A stretch of DNA of 64,000 nucleotides, taken from the NCBI RefSeq assembly GCF_014696135.1, contig NZ_JACJPP010000011.1:62001-126000 (forward strand), read 5' to 3'. The notes under the pieces are model-generated. The model made no database searches. It saw only the letters and a program-made list of their open reading frames with translations, and had not been told where the DNA came from. Position numbers and translations under genes: made by a program. This DNA comes from Nodosilinea sp. FACHB-141. GTDB lineage: Bacteria; Cyanobacteriota; Cyanobacteriia; Phormidesmidales; Phormidesmidaceae. Each line of letters opens with the position of its first letter. Position 1 is the stretch's first letter. Below, piece after piece: positions 17,961-26,392 of the stretch.

Positions 17961-19235
17961 TTAAGTTAGAGCCCCTGCAATTAAGCCGATCAACGCCCCA
18001 GCGGGCACCAGTTGCCAGGTGGGGCGGCGGAACTGCACCAGGGCAATGAGGGCAGCAAGGCCTACGGCGATCGCAACAGCCGTGCGGGGCAGGGTGTCTT
18101 GCTGCAGAGCGGCGACGGACAGGGGAATGGCAGCGGCGGCGATCGCCCCCAACACCGCTGGCATCACTCCCTTGAGAAAGCTTTTGACCCAGGGATTTCG
18201 TCGCAGCCGTACCAGAAACGGTGAAGCAAACATGATGAATAAAAACGACGGGGTAAAGATTGCGATCGTGGCGACCAGTGCCCCCAGCGCCCCAGCGACC
18301 TTATAGCCTACAAAGGCGGCGGTGATCACCACCGGGCCGGGGGTGAGTTCGCCCAGGGCAACACCGTCGATGAACTGGTTGCGGGTCATCCAGCCAAAGT
18401 CATCCACCACTGCCGTCTCCAGCAGGGGAATAATCACCAGGCCACCGCCAAAGATAAAGGCCCCGGTCTTGAGAAAGAAGGTTGAGAGGGGGACAAAGTA
18501 GTCTTGAATGCGATCAAGCCCCCAGAAGCTAGAAACCGCGACAGGGTCGGCGGGAAGATTCGCCAGCAGATTGGGAATACCCTGGGTGATAGGCAGCAGG
18601 GGGGCAAGCCAGGCACTCGTGCGGGGCGATGGCCCAGCCGGCGGTGGGGCGGTGGGGCGATAGATGACGAGGCCGGCTAAACCCGCCAGCAAAAAGAGCA
18701 GCAGGATGTTGACGCGAAAGACGAGGGAGACAAGGAGGACGGTGAGGGCGATCGCCAGCCCCTGCCAGTCTTTAATCGCCTTTTTGCCTAGCTTCCAGCA
18801 GAAGCCAAAAATGATGGCGATCACCACGGGCGAAATGCCTAAGAACAAGTCCTCAATTTGGGGCACCCCCTGGAACTTGAAGTAGGCCCACGACAGGGTG
18901 AGCACAATCAAAAAAGCCGGCAGAATAAAGCAAACGCCTGCTATCAGCGCCCCCAGCTGCCCCGCTCGCAAGTACCCAATATAAATGCCGGTTTGGGTTG
19001 AGGCGGGGCCGGGCAGCATTTCGCAGATTGCTACCCCTTCAAGAAACTGCTCTTCTTTGAGCCAGCCGCGCCGCACCACTGCCTCATCGTGAATCATGGC
19101 AATGTGGGCTTGGGGACCGCCAAAGCCGATCGCTCCTAGCCTTAGAAAGAGGCGGGCTAGCTCGCTTAGCCGAGCCGATAAACTCTCCTGAACCGGTTCT
19201 ACGGCTGGGAAATCTAATTCTGGCGGCTGGCTCAT
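17961..19235 (-). CDS. chrA: Chromate efflux transporter, two CHR domains
   Basis: ChrA proteins are membrane transporters linked to chromate export or sulfate-related transport. The 424-residue product holds two CHR domains: an N-terminal one with GAIGFGGPQAHIAMI and CEMLPGPASTQTGIYIG, and a C-terminal one with GAFIFGGGLVIIPLL and GELTPGPVVITAAFVGY. Around ten to twelve hydrophobic segments are present. Start ATG 19235 (MSQPPELDFP) is preferred over 19262. A decayed PadR-type regulator gene lies just upstream on the same strand. Confidence 0.93.
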   Translation of the reverse strand: MSQPPELDFPAVEPVQESLSARLSELARLFLRLGAIGFGGPQAHIAMIHDEAVVRRGWLKEEQFLEGVAICEMLPGPASTQTGIYIGYLRAGQLGALIAGVCFILPAFLIVLTLSWAYFKFQGVPQIEDLFLGISPVVIAIIFGFCWKLGKKAIKDWQGLAIALTVLLVSLVFRVNILLLFLLAGLAGLVIYRPTAPPPAGPSPRTSAWLAPLLPITQGIPNLLANLPADPVAVSSFWGLDRIQDYFVPLSTFFLKTGAFIFGGGLVIIPLLETAVVDDFGWMTRNQFIDGVALGELTPGPVVITAAFVGYKVAGALGALVATIAIFTPSFLFIMFASPFLVRLRRNPWVKSFLKGVMPAVLGAIAAAAIPLSVAALQQDTLPRTAVAIAVGLAALIALVQFRRPTWQLVPAGALIGLIAGALT

Positions 19236-19299
19236 GGGGCAAAACAATAATGCTGAAGCCACTGTATCGAAATTCGATAATTAGCCCCTATATCGAGCA

Positions 19300-19613
19300 C
19301 TACATTCGCGAAGCTGAATCCTCATACAGTTCGCCGAGAAGCTCTTTGACCTTTTGCTTGGCGTCTTCTAGCCGCCGCTTGCCCAGTTCATCAGCCGAGT
19401 AAAGTTGTCGGTTCTAGGGTTTATCTCTTGCTTTTGCGGACGCCAGGTTAGCCTACGCTCTAGACGACGGAGCATGGGGTAAAGGGTTCCTGCGCCGAGG
19501 TTGTAACCGTAATAGCTCGGCTCCTCGATAAGGCCAAGACCAAAAATTGGCTTCTGCGCCGCTTGGTGAAGAATAAGCAGGCGAATTAGGCTGGAGTACA
19601 AGCTCACGTCCAT
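19300..19613 (-). pseudogene. Decayed PadR-family transcriptional regulator
   Basis: From ATG 19613 the frame reads as a PadR winged helix (YSSLIRLLILHQAAQKPIFG, then YNLGAGTLYPMLRRLERR). It then shifts: the continuation of the family sequence (LASAKARDKP, then NRQLYSADELGKRRLEDAKQ and KVKELLGELYE) is found in another frame, ending at TAG 19300-19302. So one base has been lost or gained near 19460, and the second part also has an in-frame TAG after KARDKP. Intact PadR genes often sit beside chrA; here the regulator seems inactivated. A sequencing error could explain the shift, but not easily both lesions. Confidence 0.75.
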
Positions 19614-19705
19614 CTCTATGGAGGCATTAATGCTTTGAGGGACGAGCACTCCCTGATGATGGCATTAGGCTAACTATTGACACTTTTTAAGCTGGGGAAA
19701 AGCAC

Positions 19706-20431
19706 ATGAAACCCTATCAGGCCATTCCAATCTGCGATCGCAGTGAACCGCTAGTGCCCATCCCCCGCGATCGCTTTCCCCTAGTAGAGCCTCATGCCTA
19801 TCAATCGCTAGGGGCTCCCTACGGTAACCAGTCACCCTACTCTCTCAGAGCAGGCGTACTCGCTGCCCTAACCGAAGCTCAGGATCAGCTCCAGCGGCAG
19901 CATTCTGGTTGGCACATACAAATTTTTGACGCCTTTCGCCCTCTAGCGGTGCAGCGGTTTATGGTGGAGCACACTTTCACAGAGCAGGTACAAGCTCGGG
20001 GATGGATAACTGAGGCTCTAACCCCTGCCCAGCGCGACGAGGTGATGGCGGAGGTGGCCCAGTTTTGGGCCATGCCCAGCAATGACCCAGCCACGCCGCC
20101 GCCCCACAGCACCGGGGCCGCGCTAGATGTGACGCTGATTGATGCTGCCGGGAGCGTGGTCGACATGGGATCGCCCATTGATGAGGTATCGCCGCGATCG
20201 CACCCCGACCATTTTGCCGACCGCACAACCCCAGTTGAGCAAACCTTCCACGCCCACCGCACCCTGCTCAACCAGGCGATGGAGTCGGCGGGGTTTCGTC
20301 GCCACCCCAACGAGTGGTGGCACTTTTCGCTCGGCGATCAGCTCTGGGCCTGGCTGCGGCGGCAAGAAACCGGCAGCGACAAGTTTTTGGCTCACTATGG
20401 GCGAGCCTCGGTAGACTTGTGGGTACAGTGA
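19706..20431 (+). CDS. D-alanyl-D-alanine dipeptidase (VanX/DdpX family)
   Basis: This zinc peptidase family hydrolyses D-Ala-D-Ala. The 241-residue protein has the zinc-site signature HSTGAALDVTL (His and Asp ligands) and the third ligand in EWWHFS, together with FDAFRPLAVQRFM around the substrate site. There is no evident signal peptide, so it probably acts in the cytoplasm on recycled murein peptides. It stands alone, without vanA/vanH-type neighbours, so a resistance role is not suggested. Confidence 0.9.
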   Translation: MKPYQAIPICDRSEPLVPIPRDRFPLVEPHAYQSLGAPYGNQSPYSLRAGVLAALTEAQDQLQRQHSGWHIQIFDAFRPLAVQRFMVEHTFTEQVQARGWITEALTPAQRDEVMAEVAQFWAMPSNDPATPPPHSTGAALDVTLIDAAGSVVDMGSPIDEVSPRSHPDHFADRTTPVEQTFHAHRTLLNQAMESAGFRRHPNEWWHFSLGDQLWAWLRRQETGSDKFLAHYGRASVDLWVQ

Positions 20432-20470
20432 AACCAGCGGATGCGGCAGTACCTAGAGGAGTCAGCGGCG

Positions 20471-21358
20471 ATGAGGGCGACAAAAGTTAGGTCTTGGTTA
20501 TGCTGGTCAACGATTGTCTCGCTAGCAACGCTGGCTGCTGCCCCAGCCCATGGCCAATCCACGGCCGTTCTGCAGAATGCTTTGCGGTTGACGGTCTGCT
20601 TGAATGACTGGGATAGCGCGATCGCCTACACCAGCCAGCTCGAACAATCTGACCTGCCCGTCAAAACTCTTGCCGAGCTGGCGACGTTTCGTCGCCAAAT
20701 GCAGCTATTTCGCCAAAACCAAACCGTGGTCAGCCCCATCGATGGCTGTGAACCCGTGCTCGCTGGGTTTGGCTTACCCGGATACAGTGGTCGACCCCTA
20801 GATTTTGATCGAGGGGTGTACTCTAGCGTGGGCCGTGGTGCCCCTGTCGTTGCCGCCGACCAGACCCTGCGCCAGTACGAGGCGCTTTGGCAAGCCGGGT
20901 TGGGCGTTACTGCCGACACTCCCCTTGATCCTCTAGCCGAGGCCCAGCGCGTCAACACCCGCAGCGGTAGCGGCGTCACCACCGGAGCCGTCAGCCGTCG
21001 GGTTGACATCTACGCCTTTCTAGGCGCTCAGGGAGACAGTGCCAACCTCGATTTAACCGTTATTCAGCAGCGCCGTGGGTTGCTCTACACCGACGATGCC
21101 GCTCAGTTGTTCTTATTCGACGCCGCAGGCCGACTGCTGTCTGCCGGCCGTACCATCGCTGGTCAGCAGCCTTACTTAGCTACCATACCCCTGCCCGCTA
21201 CCGGGGTTTACTATGCTGCCGTCACCACTCCTCAACACCATCCTGTTCTCGACGAAAGTGGCTTTATCACTGGCTGGCAGGGCATTGGCACCAGCGCCAT
21301 TACCTACACGATAACCATCGACGGTCTAACCCCTTCCCCAGAGCTGGGCCTGCGGTAG
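20471..21358 (+). CDS. Secreted protein of unknown function, PPC-like C-terminal domain
   Basis: The product (~295 residues) begins MRATKVRSWLCWSTIVSLAT and ends its hydrophobic part at APAHGQST, a typical signal peptide with an AxA-type cleavage site. The middle part is rich in short hydrophobic and Gln-containing repeats. The last ~110 residues (VDIYAFLGAQGDSANLDLTV, LFLFDAAGRLLSAG, TGVYYAAVTT) resemble a bacterial pre-peptidase (PPC) beta-sandwich. ATG 20471 with GAGGAG upstream is preferred over ATG 20441. I do not recognise an enzyme. Confidence 0.7.
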   Translation: MRATKVRSWLCWSTIVSLATLAAAPAHGQSTAVLQNALRLTVCLNDWDSAIAYTSQLEQSDLPVKTLAELATFRRQMQLFRQNQTVVSPIDGCEPVLAGFGLPGYSGRPLDFDRGVYSSVGRGAPVVAADQTLRQYEALWQAGLGVTADTPLDPLAEAQRVNTRSGSGVTTGAVSRRVDIYAFLGAQGDSANLDLTVIQQRRGLLYTDDAAQLFLFDAAGRLLSAGRTIAGQQPYLATIPLPATGVYYAAVTTPQHHPVLDESGFITGWQGIGTSAITYTITIDGLTPSPELGLR

Positions 21359-21360
21359 AG

Positions 21361-21456
21361 GGCGAGGTAGGGAAGGTAAGGAGATAGGGAATCTGAGAAA
21401 TTTCAATCCTCCTCATCTTCCTCACTTCCTCATCCCCCTTATCTTTTCCCCCACCC
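21361..21456. repeat. Short tandem repeats, purine arm / pyrimidine arm
   Basis: The gap between the two convergent genes consists of a purine-rich stretch (GAGG, AAGG, AGGG units) followed by a pyrimidine-rich stretch with repeated TTCCTCA / CCTCAT units, so the halves can pair imperfectly. The layout matches the loci at 50361, 53116 and 58660. Confidence 0.55.
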
Positions 21457-22707
21457 CTACGGCTGCCGACAAATCCCAAACACCGACGTAAACCCGTGCA
21501 GAAACGTCGTCTGCCCGACGGGGCCGATCTCGCCGCCGCAGAAAAAGCCTCCTATGGGGAGCCCGGGCAAATATTGGGCAAACAGACCTGAGTCAAAGTT
21601 GGCCTGGTTATAGAGTCCGGCACCGCGTCCTACACAGGCAAACATCAGCGCTCCGGCGGGAGCGATCGCCACGGGAGCCTGCTGCTGGTAGTGCTGCAGT
21701 AGGGTTTCGAGATCAGTGGCGGAGGTGTGGGCATCGCGCAGGTGAAACTGCACTCGCTGCCCAGGGCGCAGCCGATCGCCCACCGCGATTGCGCCCATTT
21801 TGGGGTCAACCCCCAGCAGCGTGCGAATCAAAAAGTCGCCTGGGTTGAGGCTGAGCTTAAAGCTGTCCTGGGCCATGCCGATAAAGAGGGAGCTCTGAGC
21901 CAGCTGGCGATCGTCCTCAGATAGGGTTTCAAACAGCTCTTGCAGCAGTTCTAGGGGCGGGCGCGCCGAGTCGCCGTCCTCTGAGTCGCTCAAAGACAGC
22001 AGAATGTTGCGCTCGGCCTTATCCACCCGATAGACAGGGCCAATGGGGCGACAGCCCTGGGCCACAATGGTATCGAGCACGATCGGCCCCGCCAGGGCTA
22101 CTCCAACCGCGCCTTCGCTGTGCAGGGTGCGATCGCAAAATAGCCCACTGTGGCGATTGAACCCGTCGACGCTGGCCAGACCGCCAATCTTCACGCCGCT
22201 GGGGTAGGCAAAATCGAGCCCCTGCAGCAGGTCGGTCACCTTGGATGAAAAGGGGTCAGCCATCAAAATAAACTGGGGGTTGGCCTCTGGTGCGACCCCC
22301 ATCAGCTCAGACCAGGCATTGGGTGGGCTATCGAGATCTGGCAGGTCATCGCTCGACAGATGAAAGCTCCGCACCGTCACCCCGGGCAACCGCGCCAGCG
22401 TCAGACTTAGAGCTGGGGTGTCCTCTAGTTCTTGGGGGTGGCCTTTGTCATCCATGCCGACAATACCGCCGCCGCTGCATCCCACCAGAGCGGGTATGGG
22501 CAACAAGTCGTGGAGCAGGGGCAGCAGGCGAGCAAACTCGCTGGTAAACGACGACGAAATAAACACAATGCCCAGATCAGGGGGGCCCGTCAGTCGGTGC
22601 TTAAGCTGCTCTACCACGTCCTTCACGGCCCCCTCGAGGGAGGGACGGGCCGATACCGCATTGGCCCACTCCATGGGCGGAAGGTCTAGCTGGGGAATGT
22701 CGGTCAT
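21457..22707 (-). CDS. FIST-domain signal transduction protein
   Basis: The 416-residue protein has a FIST_N-like half (LGIVFISSSFTSEFARLLPL, LVGCSGGGIVGMDDKG) and a FIST_C-like half (VGDRLRPGQRVQFHLRDA, ALMFACVGRGAGLY, IGGFFCGGEIGPVG). FIST proteins are thought to bind small molecules and usually accompany signal-transduction genes; none is adjacent here. ATG 22707 is well supported by AAGGAGG about 10 bases upstream; the longer frame to 22809 has no similarity. Confidence 0.9.
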   Translation of the reverse strand: MTDIPQLDLPPMEWANAVSARPSLEGAVKDVVEQLKHRLTGPPDLGIVFISSSFTSEFARLLPLLHDLLPIPALVGCSGGGIVGMDDKGHPQELEDTPALSLTLARLPGVTVRSFHLSSDDLPDLDSPPNAWSELMGVAPEANPQFILMADPFSSKVTDLLQGLDFAYPSGVKIGGLASVDGFNRHSGLFCDRTLHSEGAVGVALAGPIVLDTIVAQGCRPIGPVYRVDKAERNILLSLSDSEDGDSARPPLELLQELFETLSEDDRQLAQSSLFIGMAQDSFKLSLNPGDFLIRTLLGVDPKMGAIAVGDRLRPGQRVQFHLRDAHTSATDLETLLQHYQQQAPVAIAPAGALMFACVGRGAGLYNQANFDSGLFAQYLPGLPIGGFFCGGEIGPVGQTTFLHGFTSVFGICRQP

Positions 22708-23045
22708 TGGGTAGCCCCCTCCTTGGGTTGGTTCCAGTCTAGATCGGATTGCTCCTCCCCCTGAGTAAATTGAGCTGGGCTCAGAATGTTCAACGATTAC
22801 CCCTGCCACTGTGGAGATGTGTACAATAGGTAATGAGTACTTATACTGACCTCGTCTGGGCCAACCGGGGAGTCTGTCAAGGGCGTAACCCTGCCTCTAT
22901 GGGGTAGAGTTTTCACCGCCAGAGCCTCTGAATCGGTGCAGTATACTGAGCCTGGAGTTGGGATCTGACAATCTAAAGCCATAGTTTGCCTCTGCTGACC
23001 AGGCCACAGGCCCCCGCTAGTTGTTTACAAACGGTAAGAAAGGAC
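22708..23045. other. Divergent intergenic region before cp12
   Basis: About 340 bases separate the FIST gene (minus) from cp12 (plus) and must contain both promoters. I see no RNA gene or repeat. A 61-codon minus-strand frame at 22797-22982 has no support. Confidence 0.5.
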
Positions 23046-23273
23046 ATGAGCGAGAACATCAAAGAGCGCATTGAAAAAGAAATTGAAGGTGCCCGGGCCG
23101 CCTGTGATGCCAGCGGCGGCAGCTCCCAGGAGTGCGCCGCTGCTTGGGATGCCGTAGAAGAGCTTCAGGCGGAAGCCTCTCACCAGCGCGACAAAGGCAC
23201 CGATAAAAACTCTCTAGAAGTCTACTGCGACAACAACCCTGAAGCCGACGAGTGCCGAGTGTACGACACCTAA
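23046..23273 (+). CDS. cp12: Calvin-cycle regulator CP12
   Basis: CP12 is a small, mostly disordered redox switch that links GAPDH and phosphoribulokinase in an inactive complex in the dark. The 75-residue sequence carries both cysteine pairs: one in ARAACDASGGSSQECAAAW and one in YCDNNPEADECRVYD, with the core AWDAVEELQAEASHQ between. This is the full canonical form. ATG 23046 is chosen; the longer frame from 22986 has no family similarity. A clear terminator follows. Confidence 0.97.
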   Translation: MSENIKERIEKEIEGARAACDASGGSSQECAAAWDAVEELQAEASHQRDKGTDKNSLEVYCDNNPEADECRVYDT

Positions 23274-23308
23274 GCTAACGGGCTACCTCACTCGAGCTTA
23301 AGCGCTGC

Positions 23309-23336
23309 AAAAACGTCTCGATCGCGAGGCGTTTTT
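23309..23336 (+). terminator. Terminator after cp12
   Basis: A 12-bp stem (AAAAACGTCTCG with CGAGGCGTTTTT, one G-T pair) closes a 4-base ATCG loop and ends in five T, 35 bases after the cp12 stop. The complementary A run on the left could let it work in both directions. Confidence 0.8.
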
Positions 23337-23389
23337 GGCGTTTTAATCCCTGTTCTTGGCTTGAATTTATCCCTTAACTGAGCGCTGCT

Positions 23390-23743
23390 ATGACGCTAAC
23401 AGTCTATGGCATTCCCACCTGTAGCACCTGCAAAAAAGCCCTGCAATGGCTGGATAGCCACGCCATTGCTTACGACTTTATTAATACCAAAGAACACCCT
23501 CCAAGCCGTGCCTCGATAGCGGCTTGGGTAGATAGCCTAGGCAGCAAGCCCATGCGCAATACCTCGGGGCAATCCTACCGAGCGTTAGGAGACGAGAAGC
23601 AGACCTGGGGTGATCCCGAGTGGGTCAACGCCTTTACCGACGATGCCATGCTGCTGAAACGCCCCCTGTTTGTCAAAGATGGCCAGGCGGTACTGGTTGG
23701 GTTTCGGGCGACCGAGGCCGAGCTGAACGACCTGCTAGGCTAA
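23390..23743 (+). CDS. ArsC/Spx/MgsR-family thioredoxin-fold protein
   Basis: The 117-residue protein has the ArsC-family fold with the redox motif YGIPTCSTCKKAL (CxxC) at its N-terminus, then KEHPPSRASI and MLLKRPLFVKDGQAVLVGF near the end. The CxxC and length fit the Spx/MgsR or YffB-like subgroup rather than the classical arsenate reductase. No arsenic-resistance gene is nearby, so the reaction is left open. Confidence 0.88.
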   Translation: MTLTVYGIPTCSTCKKALQWLDSHAIAYDFINTKEHPPSRASIAAWVDSLGSKPMRNTSGQSYRALGDEKQTWGDPEWVNAFTDDAMLLKRPLFVKDGQAVLVGFRATEAELNDLLG

Positions 23744-23833
23744 ACACCCTAAGCCAAAAGCACCGATGCATAGGGCTGAGAATAATGCGAAACGCGCTAA
23801 GGGGCTGTTGGTTAACACCGCTCTCCTCCGTAT

Positions 23834-23866
23834 CAAAAGCTCCGACCCTCTATGGATCGGAGCTTG
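23834..23866 (-). terminator. Terminator after the csbD gene
   Basis: AAGCTCCGA (23837-23845) pairs with TCGGAGCTT (23857-23865) over an 11-base loop. Read on the minus strand the stem ends in a short T run (TTTTG), and it lies 37 bases past the csbD stop. Confidence 0.65.
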
Positions 23867-23902
23867 TAAGATTAGATGTCCCTGTGCAGAGTTGCTAGGG
23901 CA

Positions 23903-24085
23903 TTAGTCAATAGCGCGCTTGACGTTGTCTTTTGCGTCTTCTACACCGTGGCGCACATCGGACTCAGCCTGTTTTGCCTTACCTTCGGCTTGAGCTTGGC
24001 GATCGCCTGTCACTTTGCCGGCACCTTCTTGGAGCTTGCCTTCGACGTCTTTGGCAGCGGCCTTGGCTCTATCTTCGATAGACAT
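23903..24085 (-). CDS. CsbD family stress protein
   Basis: The 60-residue, highly charged product begins MSIEDRAKAAAKDVEGKLQE and continues AGKVTGDRQAQAEGKAKQAE, the CsbD pattern. These small hydrophilic helical proteins are induced by general stress in several bacteria; their molecular role is unclear. An AGGAG lies 11 bases before the ATG and a terminator follows the gene, so it is a single-gene unit. Confidence 0.9.
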   Translation of the reverse strand: MSIEDRAKAAAKDVEGKLQEGAGKVTGDRQAQAEGKAKQAESDVRHGVEDAKDNVKRAID

Positions 24086-24197
24086 AATGTAATCATCTCC
24101 TGAGAGGTTACTCCTTCATTCTAGGAAGCAGCGAGGGAAGCTCCCTCTGTAGAGAGGCATAAGGCAGTCTCTCTCAAATTGTAGGGATTGCTACCGT

Positions 24198-24247
24198 TTG
24201 GATCTGAATATTTGCTGGGGTATTGGATCTGAATGTTTGCTGGAGTA
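24198..24247. repeat. Tandem 25-base repeat, two copies
   Basis: TTGGATCTGAATATTTGCTG plus GGGTA (24198-24222) is repeated directly at 24223-24247 with two mismatches. It sits between csbD and the long unknown gene, about 100 bases before the start at 24347, where it could act as a binding site or a structured leader. Confidence 0.7.
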
Positions 24248-24346
24248 ACAGTGCAGGCTTGCCTCTAGGGAGTATCCTGAAGCATCATGGGTGGCTTGTC
24301 TCCCCAAACAGACTTTAAACTCAGGACTTAAACTGGGGCTTGAACT

Positions 24347-26392
24347 ATGGAGTATTGGGAATTTCTGCTGCAAAAGGAGGGTGACCAGAGCTGGTTGCCC
24401 CTCGACACATCCCAGGTAGAAATTCTGGAGGGCCGCTACCGCGTGATGGCCCACACTAGCCATACCAATACTCCGGTATATATTCAGATCGGCCAACTGC
24501 TGGCCGATTCGCAAGGCGATTCTGGGACGGATCGTTTCGCGAATCGCGTGCCACCTCAGCGCCGTACTCTGCGTCGTAAGGGCCAGATCAACGAAAACGG
24601 CCTGATGGTCGTCATGCCATTTACTCGCTTAGGTGAGGGAACTTGGGATATTCAGTGCGCTAGCGCGGTCGCCCCAGAGGCAAGTTCAGAAGCAAACCCG
24701 GAGGCTGACAATGCTGCTGCCCCTTCACCCTGGCGTTACGCGGTGCAGCTGCAGGTGGTGGCCCAAGACTCTGCCGACGAGGGCGACTGGTTTGCCGACG
24801 ATGGCAGTGCTGGCTTAGAGGCGATCGCCACCTCTCGCCAACCCGCAGCCGCTGGCTCAACCTCGGCGGCCCCGGCGCCGGTCGTTGACCTTCAGACCAC
24901 AGCGGCGGCTATGGATGCGTTTCAGACCCAGTTAGCTAGCTCAGCTACAGCCCCCTTGCCCTACGGGCTACTGCTGCCCCACGCCGCGCTCTTGGGCAGC
25001 GCTGGCGAAAGCCTGGGGCTAACGGCGACGGTGACAGGCCCGTCTGATAGTGAACCTTGCCCGCCCCTGACCCTGGTGCTACGGCTATCGGACCCCCAGA
25101 CCGCAGTTACTGTGGCTATGGCGCCGGTGCCGCTGGCGGTGGCCATGCTGCCCAGCACCATGACGCTGACTGTAACCGTGCCCGCTCAGCTGTCGACCCG
25201 GCTGTTGCTAGGGGAGGTAGGGCTCTTTGTCGAGACTGAGATAGCGGCCCTACAGCGATTTACGGTCACGGTGGATGTGGCCTCGCTGTTTGACGCGATC
25301 GCCAACCAGGCCGAAACCGAATCAGGTCTAGACGTTGTCTTTCCGGCCGAAGACCCAGATGAGGACCCAGCCTCTCCCCAACCCCCCACCCCCGAGCTCA
25401 AAACCTGGGATATTGTCGGCCGGGCGGCACCGCCTCGGCAGATGCCCATTCTCACCCTGCCCCGCAACAGTCCTGAGCTGCCGCCCAAAATCTACTACCC
25501 CTCTCCCCACGAGGCGGCCGCTCGTCAACCGTCGCTGCCCCTAGTGGGTCGCCCCCGCTCCGTTTCCTCGCCTCCCGGCGATCGCAGCCTTGATAATCTG
25601 AGCGCCCCCGCTACGCCGAGCCCAGAGCCGGTCCGGGGGTTAAGCTTACCGCCCATTGCTTCGCCGCCCCAGGCCGACGACCCCATTGCCGTCTTGACTG
25701 GGCAGGCATCTCCTAGTGCCACCCCTAAACCCCGTGACGCGGTACCCCAGTTGATTTCCCACGAGGCTATGGGGTTCAAAGACCTCAAGCTGCAGGACCG
25801 CTTCTGGAATCGGCTCAACGAGCTAGCCGTCAACCTTCAGCAGGAGGCGATCGAGCAGCGCCACGAGGTTGCCGCTGCCCCAGTGGAAACTCCGGTAGAA
25901 ACCTCGTTTGAGCCGCCGCCGTTTGTCCCTTTTGCTGGAGAGGTGGTGATCTATGAAGACGAGGACCCTACTCTGCGTGATTTAGCCGCCGCCGCGGTGC
26001 CTGCCCCGGAGGCCGAGCCGCCAGAGACGGTGACCCCGCCCATGCCTACCCTAGAGCTGCCAGAGGGTGACCTGACTGCGGGTGAGCCAGTGGTCGTGAC
26101 TCTGCGGGTGCCCTTTCATCCCAACCGCCTGTATCTCAAAGTGTGGATTACTGACCCTCAAACCCGCACCCTGGCCGACGAGCCGCGTCAGCTGCTCAAT
26201 CTGCTGCCCAACGGCCAGGGGCAGCTTGAGGGTAATCTACAGCTAACGGCTCCCTTTGGCTGTTTGGAGGCGTGGTTTGAGGCCATTTCTGTGGATATGG
26301 TCACCCAGCAGGAAAGCTATAAAGCCTCGGTCAGTCGCGTGATCGCCCCTGCGGGACTCCCCCCGATCTCCCTAGACGAATTTCAGATTTAG
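24347..26392 (+). CDS. Long proline-rich protein of unknown function
   Basis: I do not recognise this 681-residue protein. Its N-terminus (EYWEFLLQKEGDQSWLPLDT, ILEGRYRVMAHTSH) and C-terminus (GEPVVVTLRVPFHPNRLYLK and VWITDPQTRTLADEP) look folded and beta-rich. The long centre (about residues 330-570) is low-complexity, rich in Pro, Ala, Glu and Ser. No signal peptide or membrane segment is seen. Two folded ends joined by a disordered linker suggest a scaffold or regulatory protein. The 5' end lies behind a tandem repeat. Confidence 0.8.
   Translation: MEYWEFLLQKEGDQSWLPLDTSQVEILEGRYRVMAHTSHTNTPVYIQIGQLLADSQGDSGTDRFANRVPPQRRTLRRKGQINENGLMVVMPFTRLGEGTWDIQCASAVAPEASSEANPEADNAAAPSPWRYAVQLQVVAQDSADEGDWFADDGSAGLEAIATSRQPAAAGSTSAAPAPVVDLQTTAAAMDAFQTQLASSATAPLPYGLLLPHAALLGSAGESLGLTATVTGPSDSEPCPPLTLVLRLSDPQTAVTVAMAPVPLAVAMLPSTMTLTVTVPAQLSTRLLLGEVGLFVETEIAALQRFTVTVDVASLFDAIANQAETESGLDVVFPAEDPDEDPASPQPPTPELKTWDIVGRAAPPRQMPILTLPRNSPELPPKIYYPSPHEAAARQPSLPLVGRPRSVSSPPGDRSLDNLSAPATPSPEPVRGLSLPPIASPPQADDPIAVLTGQASPSATPKPRDAVPQLISHEAMGFKDLKLQDRFWNRLNELAVNLQQEAIEQRHEVAAAPVETPVETSFEPPPFVPFAGEVVIYEDEDPTLRDLAAAAVPAPEAEPPETVTPPMPTLELPEGDLTAGEPVVVTLRVPFHPNRLYLKVWITDPQTRTLADEPRQLLNLLPNGQGQLEGNLQLTAPFGCLEAWFEAISVDMVTQQESYKASVSRVIAPAGLPPISLDEFQI

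Noticed and set aside
22797-22982. Minus-strand 61-codon ORF upstream of cp12
   Set aside because: No ribosome site or recognisable pattern; the FIST gene has a well-supported start below it.
23876-24103. Plus-strand hydrophobic ORF opposite csbD
   Set aside because: It is the shadow of the csbD gene, whose family match, ribosome site and terminator are clear.
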